This document shows positions 56,927 to 64,000 of a stretch of 64,000 bases of DNA, in pieces (the first letter of the stretch is position 1; the number at the start of each line of letters is the position of its first letter). A program made the translations under genes and the position numbers. The stretch comes from Pseudofabraea citricarpa. Its lineage: Eukaryota > Ascomycota > Leotiomycetes > Helotiales > Dermateaceae. The notes below the pieces were generated by a model. The model was not told where the DNA came from. It did not search any database and was given only the letters and a program-made list of their open reading frames with translations. The stretch covers positions 372,001 to 436,000 of the forward strand of contig JAPWGK010000020.1 of the NCBI GenBank assembly GCA_029641185.1, read 5' to 3'.

Positions 56927-58911
56927 AATTGATTGGTGAGGTTTTCGTTATTTCACACTATGTTCAGATGAAGATGAGGAAAGGAAAAGTGCGGGCGGGA
57001 GATATCACGTGCTACAAGGCCAGAGGGCATTTAGAATCATTATTAGTTCTTTATCCTTGCATCTTTGAGTCAAAATACGAAAGGCTCTGAAAAGATAAGA
57101 GTGAACCCTAAATGTTTCATACTTCTCGGGACTCTCGGGCACAAGAACATATAGTCAGCATTTTCAAGAGTTGAGTCCCAACACTTTTTCATCACACCAG
57201 ATCCAAAGCATCCCACGTATCTTCAGATGCCGTCCACCCAAGCATTTGTCCTACGGCACTTCTGCGAGTTCCATTGCATTCACTACCAGGACTCTGCTGA
57301 CTGTCCCACCTGTGCCTTCAGCATACCTAATTGGACAAATTGTTTACGAGTAAAACTGACCGAGCTTAAGTTACCTGGACACATTAGCCTGAAGTGCTAT
57401 ATTTATTGACTGCAGGCCCTTGAACATACTTTTTGAACTACCTGGCTGGCAGTCCGAGAGGCATTGAGGAAACACAGTTGAACCTTTTGTCTCGAGGATC
57501 ACTTCTACTATAGGTCTCGGAGTTCCGTCCGATATTACTCGGACAATTACATTCGCTAAATGTGCACGCGGCAACAGGAGGGTCGAGAACCAACATGAAC
57601 AGTTGCGGATTTCCTTCATTTGAGCCTCGGCTCTCGAGATGCAAGTTAACTTTCTAGAGCGCAGGACGGTGCAGCAATTCGGGTTCTAGAATCTCCATAG
57701 AACCATCGCAAAATGCGAGCATGCAATCAATTCTGCATGTATTCATCTCAACCTGGTTGACTGTACCTCGCTTGCAGCCAAATGTATTAATCGGGTAGAA
57801 GCGAGGGTAGCGGTCAATAATGACGGGAGGCGTGCAGCATTGGCGCATTTTCAATACATGGACCCTGTCGCTGTCGCCATTTCCACTGGCTGATATCTAC
57901 CACACTATTCTCCTGATAGGAATGGGCTGGCGGGAGACGGGTATATAATTACATTTCCGAACGGCTCACCCGGGGCGATTCCCTAGCTCCTCTTTCTCCT
58001 GGTCCCTGCTCTCTCCTTCTCGTCGACAACACTACTGTACTACTCAAAGGAGGCTGAATACTTCCGATGCTTTGGCAGTGAAGATACTCTTCGTACCTTC
58101 CGCATTGACAGCGGCTGAACACTTGGTGTGACCATGCCACGACCAAGTGTCCACTCACACCTTTATTTATTCTCGTGTGCAAGTCCATTGCATGTGCCAA
58201 TGTTCTTGATCACATATTAAACGAGGATCACTTCCCACGATCCTTACCATAACAGTGCTGCATCCCTGACTACAATGTCCTTATTTGGGACTCGCAGTCT
58301 TATCTACAGTCCCGACTAAATGTCTGCATCCCCACTTAAACACAAAGAAGACATGCCTGTTGTCCCTGGCTGGCCAGTCACCAGTGTCTTTCAAGGAAGG
58401 CGATACGGATTACCGCTATCAAATTTACGGTAGATCTTGCATCCTGGTACACATTACATTTGCATGGCACATTTCCGTTCTGCTGAGGCCTAATTTCTGG
58501 TCCAGCACATGGTCCAGCACATGGCCGATTGGACTTTGGCATCCATTCTTTTCTTCTGATGCCACCACGTTGGTCGTTATATTGATAGCCCGCATATAGC
58601 ACTCCGCATTAAGCTTTCCATGGGTGCTAGATAAAGCTGGACTCCAAGGTTAGTCTTTCAGCTGGCTTCGGCTTCTCCTCTTCCCTTTTGCCTCGCATCA
58701 AAGTGGTTCACCTGAGCAAGAGGCTTTTTGCTGCCAGCTCATATCTACGCCACTGAAAATATCCATTAGCTGGCAATGTACGGCCCGCTGCCTAGATTTC
58801 TTTATCTGCACTCCTACTGTCTTATATATGTAAGGGAACTGCTCTCGTTTGTTTACTTTCTACCTTCGTTTACAATTGAGCTGTTGCTTTCCCGAATTAT
58901 CCGAACTCAAT
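56927..58911. other. Long upstream region of the GT2 gene, no gene called
   Basis: 2 kb between tRNA-Ala and the glycosyltransferase. A Cys-containing plus frame at 57227-57409 (60 codons, ATG start, six Cys) and opposing minus frames (57371-57619, 57654-57854, 57949-58200) look mildly peptide-like, but none has a signal peptide or known domain. The region is probably the promoter of the GT2 gene; a small unrecognised gene cannot be ruled out. Confidence 0.45.
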
Positions 58912-61825
58912 ATGGATTTCTTCAAATCACGCCTGCGTAAGGACAAGCAGGTGCCGCCCAAATCTTCAAATGCAGATGTAGAACTTTCAGCCTCGCCATC
59001 CCAACCTGCATCTATCAATAGTAGAAATGGTGCTGGGCAATTGCAGTTTCCTGAAGGGGACTTTCGCAACTCCGTTCAAAACCTGAAGACTATCAAGAAC
59101 ATGCAGAATGAGATGATGGTAGAGGCACTGAACCAAGAACAATTGAGAAGATGGTGGTCAAGTAATGGCTATGGTGAAGGCGCAGTCCTTCGTTGTGGGA
59201 AAGGAGAATATGTAGCTGGACCACAGAACTTACAGGATGAACGAGATGGTCTATTTGAGAATATTGTTGCGATGAACGTTGAGGTATTTAGTGCCATTCT
59301 ACCTCACAGTGAAATACTAATCATCTTATAATAGTGTGCTATGACTGTCAACACCAGAATCGTACAAATTCTTATGTCTGTGATCGACACAGACTATGTA
59401 CCACTGCATAACGGCAACCATATCCAAGTCTTACCTAGCATGCGATCCCTTCGGCGATGTGCCAGACATCAGTCTGCTGCTTTTATTCGAGACCGACAAT
59501 ATCTTGTTGTTTGGGATGATGATGCGGGCCATATCGTTACTCGAGTTATGGAGTTGGAGAAGGTGTTGATGGAAACCATCTGGCGAGAGCATGCTGATGA
59601 TGCCCTCCCCGAGAAGGAGATTGCCACAGAGACAGTCCTCGAGACAGTTTCAAGTCGACTAGAAGACCTTGAAGCTGTCGTTGAGCAACCACGTCCACGC
59701 ATGATGTATAGCTCGGTAATTGTCGGCGGTACTTTGGCCCTCCTGATGGGTGCACTTGGAATGGGATGGCGAAGTCTGGCCCAGCAGACCTATACAGATG
59801 GGAACTATGTGCGCTTAGCGCTTGTAGTAACTTCACCATTTTCATTCGTGTTAGGTCTTGTGAGTATATGCGTCCCCTCAAAGAGGTGCTTAACTGACAT
59901 GTCAACCTAGTTCATGATGCAAACCATCATAGTGTGTCTTTTCCAATTACTCGGTCCTGTCAGTCAAATGCATACAAACTCAAAAGCATACTCAGCAACT
60001 AGGCCCCGTCGACTCGATTCTGATGTACTTCCACACTTTACAATACAAATGCCAGTATACAAAGAGGGTCTAAATGCAGTCATCAGGCCTACCATAATGT
60101 CGTTGAAGGCTGCCATTTCCACTTATGAGCTTCAAGGTGGCACGGCTAACATTTTTATCAATGATGGTGCGTAATATGTTCAAACTACGTCGTACTAACA
60201 TTAACGCCTGGCAGATGGTATGCAACTGGTTTCCGAAGGAGAAGCAAAAGCACGAAAGGATTTCTATGAGATGCACAATATTGGTTGGGTCGCACGACCA
60301 AAGCACAACCCTCGACCGAAGAAAGCTGATGAATCTTTTGATGACTCAACAGTGTTTGTGCGAAAAGGAAAATTCAAGAAAGCCTCGAATATGAATTATG
60401 CACTCATGGTCAGCAACAAAATCGAAGAATTACTCGATACTGTGCAACGCCACGACCACTGGACACAGCTGGACGAAGAACATGCATATCAACAATGTAT
60501 GAAGCAGGTCCTCATAAACCTGGAAGGCAAAGCTTGGGCCGAAGGGAATATCAGAGTTGGTGATTATATTTTGATTATTGATTCTGATACTCGCGTACCT
60601 GAGGATTGTCTACTCGACGCCGGAAGCGAGATGGAGGCATCACCAGAAATAGCGATTCTTCAGTTCTCATCTGGTGTGATGAGGGTGACATCGAGTTATT
60701 TCGAGGTAAGTGCTTGCCTTGGTAGAATAAATATCATAATATTAACGCAATAACAGGCCGGCATTTCGTTTTTCACAGATCTAATCTACACAGCTATTCG
60801 TTTTGCGGTCGCTAGCGGCGATGTATGCCCATTTGTTGGTCACAATGCGATATTACGCTGGTCAGCATTGCAACAGGTGACGTTCGAAGAAGACGGCGTT
60901 GACAAATTCTGGTCCGAAGCACACGTTTCTGAAGATTTCGATATGGCGTTACGTCTTCAGACCCAGGGCTACTCTATCAGATTAGCAGCTTACCAAGGTG
61001 AAGGATTCAAAGAAGGGGTCAGTCTTACAGTCTACGACGAGCTAGCACGATGGGAGAAATATGCATATGGATGCAGTGAGCTTATCTTCAATCCTTTTCG
61101 ACTCTGGTTTGTCCGAGGTCCCTTCACGCCTCTCTTCAGGAAATTCATCGCTTCTGGTATGCCTTTGCCTGCTAAGCTTACCATCATGGCCTACATTGGA
61201 ACTTATTATGCTATTGGTGCGGCTTGGATCTTGACAGTTCTGAATTACTTCCTTGCTGGATGGTTCGTGTCGGTTCTAGCCAAGTTCTATCTCGGATCTT
61301 TCCAGATCTACTTCTCTATTGTGATAGTATTCAACGCATTTGGAAATGTCGCACTGGCTGTCCTTCGCTATCGCACATCTGAGAAAGGACTCTTCTCATC
61401 CTGTAAGTCCATTCATCACGATCAAAACTCCCCTAAAAGATTCATAACTAATACCAGCTCTCCTAGTATTCGAAAACTTCAAATGGATCTTCCTGCTCAG
61501 TATCTTTCTAGGTGGTATCTCGATCCACGTCTCGCAAGCGCTGCTTTCGCATCTTTTTGAGATCGACATGTCGTGGGGTGCGACGGCCAAGGAAGTCGAA
61601 GACACGACCATCTTCAAAGAACTCCCTAAGATCTTGCGCAAGTTCAAATTTACCTTTCTCTTCTGCTTCCTCATGACCGGCCTCATGATCGCGGGCTCCG
61701 TCGCCTTCCCGCTCTTCTGGCGCATCACGTCTTTCAATGCCATCTGGCCGCTTGGGACGGTGGTTGTTTCTCATTTCTTGTTGCCTATTGCGCTGAATCC
61801 CGCATTGATGATGTTTTCTTGGTGA
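58912..61825 (+). CDS. GT2 family glycosyltransferase (ZtGT2-like)
   Basis: 885 residues from exons 58912-59283, 59335-59859, 59911-60166, 60215-60705, 60757-61402 and 61458-61825. A multi-pass enzyme: a hydrophilic N-terminus of ~260 residues, two TM helices (SVIVGGTLALLMGALGMGW and a second ending in LFQLLGPV), then the cytosolic GT-A domain with FTIQMPVYKEGLN, the metal-binding DSDTRVPED, GHNAILRWSALQQ and the acceptor-site SEDFDMALRLQTQGYS. A cluster of C-terminal TM helices follows. It matches the fungal GT2 class known from Zymoseptoria as required for hyphal growth on solid surfaces and plant infection. The sugar product is not established; it is chitin/hyaluronan-synthase related. Confidence 0.92.
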
Positions 61826-62242
61826 GAGGGAGCTTGGACGGGGGTATATAATACACGACGGATCGGGTTGGATTGGACTGCGAAAACGTTGGCGTTTTGT
61901 GTCTGCCGAGGGAGAAATGAATATATAATATAGATGTTTGCAGCGTTTGGCTCATGATAATTGGTAGCATGACTCTTAATTTTTGTTCATAGATGTCGAT
62001 TTATCTTGTATAATCTCATAGCACATATGAATTCGCTTGATTACTGAAATTGTCTTTCTGTCACGTTGTCGTTGTTCTGTTCCACGTTAGTTGTTATTTG
62101 TCTTCCCCTTTTGGATGTCTCCGTGTATATGAAGTTATTATTTCGTTCTGTAGAGACTGCAATACTCCGTGTTTTACTTCCCTTTTTTACCATGCCGTCT
62201 AATATCCAAACACAGTTATTACCGATCCGTCGGATGGAAAAA
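61826..62242. other. Convergent intergenic region
   Basis: 417 bp between the 3' ends of the GT2 gene and the Pth11-like gene. Nothing recognised; the plus-strand frame at 62066-62605 is antisense to the Pth11-like gene. Confidence 0.6.
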
Positions 62243-63564
62243 TTATCCTTCGATATCCACCCTCCTATTTACGATAATATGATTCCCCTTCCCAGCAGCA
62301 GTGAGCTGTCTCTGGCTTTCGATACTATCCACCTCGCTCCCGCCACTGACCGTACTCTTGGAGCCCATCTTGCCGTCTACCTGGCGCTCATCCACACTCC
62401 CCCGCTCAAAGCGCTCGTCGCCCAACATCTCGAAATTATCCGCACGCAGCCTCGAGCCGGAGCCCATATACGCACCCTTTTGCGTCCGCTGCCCATTCGT
62501 GTTCCCGGTCCCGTACGTCCGGTCTTTCGTCGATCCGAAGATGTGCGGCAGTTTCGTCGCCAGGTACGTCCGCGTCATCGGCAGGTTGGCGTTGATGATA
62601 CATAGACACGGTTCGAGGGTCGTCCAGAGGAGACCCATGGGTAGTGTGAAAGTTGGATCGGTGAAGGAGATGATCTGCAAAGATTTAATCCGGATTATCG
62701 ATATGATGGTAATACTAGCATGAATTAGTATTTTTGGGGCCCATCTTGGACTTGGGGGAGAACGAACAAGATTCCCAGCGAGAACATCAGGAGAAGACCA
62801 AGTTTCTTTCTCGTTTTTAATTGTAGACTTAGAATGTGGGGGATCGGTAAGGCCATGACCATGAAATCCGTCACGACGTTCAGAGCTCCTGCTGATACGT
62901 AGACGGTATTCCGGTCGCCGCATACACCATTGATGGTTGGATCCCAGTTGAATGCCAGAGGCCGGCAGAGGAGGAAAGTCTCGAGGATCACAGATAGGGC
63001 CCAGGCGACAAGAATACCAATGGCTACATATGCTGAGATGCGGAAGCTGCGTGCTAATCCAAAGATGCGCATGTAGAAAGTGACGATGGACACCTTGATC
63101 AGACAGAGCGTTACACCGTACAAGGCTTCAAATGGCAGAATGAGCTATGAGATCGTTAGATGAATTTTGAGATATCGTAACACATCGTTATGAAATACCT
63201 TGAGTGTCTTGACTACATCCAAAGGATCAACATCTTCTATGTGGCGACCAACACCTCCAGCAATCACACCTAATATCATCAGTTTTGTTCTATGGCAGTG
63301 GTTCAATACACTCACATGCAAATTGGATACCAATTGATATGAATAAGAAGAACTGTATCTTGTTAGTTTCTATACATGTAATGGGAAAAGCCACTTCGAA
63401 CTAACCAATGCTGCAAGCATAAAGAAATCATCAATCGAAAGCTTGAGATCTCTCATTCTTCGAGCTCTCAATCTCAACCCCGTGGTGACGAGAGCAATGA
63501 CAGCAAACACCGTGATGGCAATTAGGGGATTGCGAGCCCGGGCAACAGTCAGGTCGTAAGCCAT
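62243..63564 (-). CDS. Pth11-like rhodopsin-domain integral membrane protein
   Basis: 371 residues from exons (minus) 63564-63406, 63352-63316, 63269-63199, 63144-62768, 62714-62243. The seven-TM fungal 'rhodopsin domain' family includes Pth11-related GPCR-like proteins. Features are LRARRMRDLKLSIDDFFMLAAL after TM1 (the conserved DD), GGVGRHIEDVDP in the first loop, LIKVSIVTFYMRIFG, LCRPLAFNWDPTINGVCGDRNT (lumenal Cys/Trp), DFMVMALPIPHILSLQLKTRKKLGLL and EPCLCIINANLPMTRTY. The C-terminal ~110 residues are a hydrophilic Ser/Gly/Arg-rich tail. It lacks a visible CFEM domain, so its ligand is unknown. Confidence 0.9.
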
Positions 63565-64000
63565 GACTGAGTTTGTTTATCAGGACCGAATCCCGAAGAC
63601 CAACTTTGCTTGACTTGACACTTCGTCTTCGCCAACCAACAAGAATAGAAAAGAAGAAAACGAAAGCGTGCTTGATCCCAACAACAGCAACGACGAGAGA
63701 ATGACGACGGTGATGATGGCGATATCTACATCGAGTTCATAAGGGGATCGACGACGAGATTCAAAACCGAGCACACTTCCTCTCATGCCATCTCCTGATT
63801 ATTCTAGAAATCTACAAGAAAGTTAAAGCTCGACAAAGATCGACGGATTGCTTGGACGGCCGAGCTATTGTGCTGTGCCTTAGTCTGGTTCCTTGGGAGG
63901 GTTTTTCGAACATCCTCGTGGGTTGTGCAATTAGTGCTGGTAGGTTGGGCATGCATATCGACCTTCGATACAGGGGTTCACGCCATCCAGACACGCCATC
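63565..64000. other. Upstream region of the Pth11-like gene, window end
   Basis: 436 bp ending at the window border. It should hold the Pth11-like promoter; short minus-strand frames are not coding-like. Confidence 0.55.

Noticed and set aside
62066..62605. 179-codon plus-strand frame
   Set aside because: Mostly antisense to the last exon of the Pth11-like gene, which carries conserved family motifs.

Overview
This is a protein-coding stretch of a filamentous ascomycete nuclear genome (Pezizomycotina; a Leotiomycete-like fungus is my guess, not something the sequence proves). The evidence is many short introns (mostly 45-70 nt, GT-AG with CTRAY-like branch points), fungus-specific families (Zn2Cys6 and Zap1-type regulators, Erb1, Leo1, HeLo-domain protein, Pth11-like receptor, fungal GT2), and nuclear tRNAs with canonical introns after position 37. 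I recognise 26 protein genes, one of them cut by the left edge, three intact tRNA genes, one decayed tRNA-like element, one degenerate minisatellite and several simple repeats. Exon borders were chosen by hand from splice signals, reading-phase agreement and protein family continuity.

Layout. 0-7 kb: 3' end of a CobW/ZNG1-type zinc GTPase, ARF1 and EMP24 head to head, and a 14-TM DHA2 drug transporter. 7-17 kb: initiator tRNA-Met, ERB1 with a divergent Zn2Cys6 regulator, an unassigned gene, and a long pyrimidine-rich spacer. 17-24 kb: a patatin-fold protein that has lost both catalytic residues, LEO1, and a Mob1/phocein gene. 24-33 kb: a hexose-type transporter, a Zap1-like zinc regulator, and a four-TM protein. 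33-44 kb: a CHORD-CS co-chaperone, a glutaredoxin-like protein, an HpcH/HpaI aldolase, BCKDH E2, ATP10, GOS1, RPL35, and an unassigned, probably mitochondrial membrane protein. 44-56 kb: verprolin, ERV29/SURF4, a HeLo-pseudokinase gene, a D-2-hydroxyacid dehydrogenase, tRNA-Ile, and PER1. 56-64 kb: tRNA-Ala, a ZtGT2-like glycosyltransferase, and a Pth11-like rhodopsin-domain protein.

Themes. Many genes are paired head to head over 250-650 bp. Five act in ER-Golgi traffic (ARF1, EMP24, GOS1, ERV29, PER1); EMP24 and PER1 both serve GPI-anchored protein export, and p24 tails bind ARF1. Several others are mitochondrial (BCKDH E2, ATP10, probably the aldolase and the 43 kb gene). The most striking gene is at 48.9-50.5 kb: a HeLo (HET-S-like) helical domain fused to a kinase-fold domain lacking the catalytic lysine, HRD and DFG signatures. 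This is the same order of parts as animal and plant MLKL. No NLR or amyloid partner gene is visible beside it. I see no transposons, secondary-metabolite core genes or CRISPR arrays.
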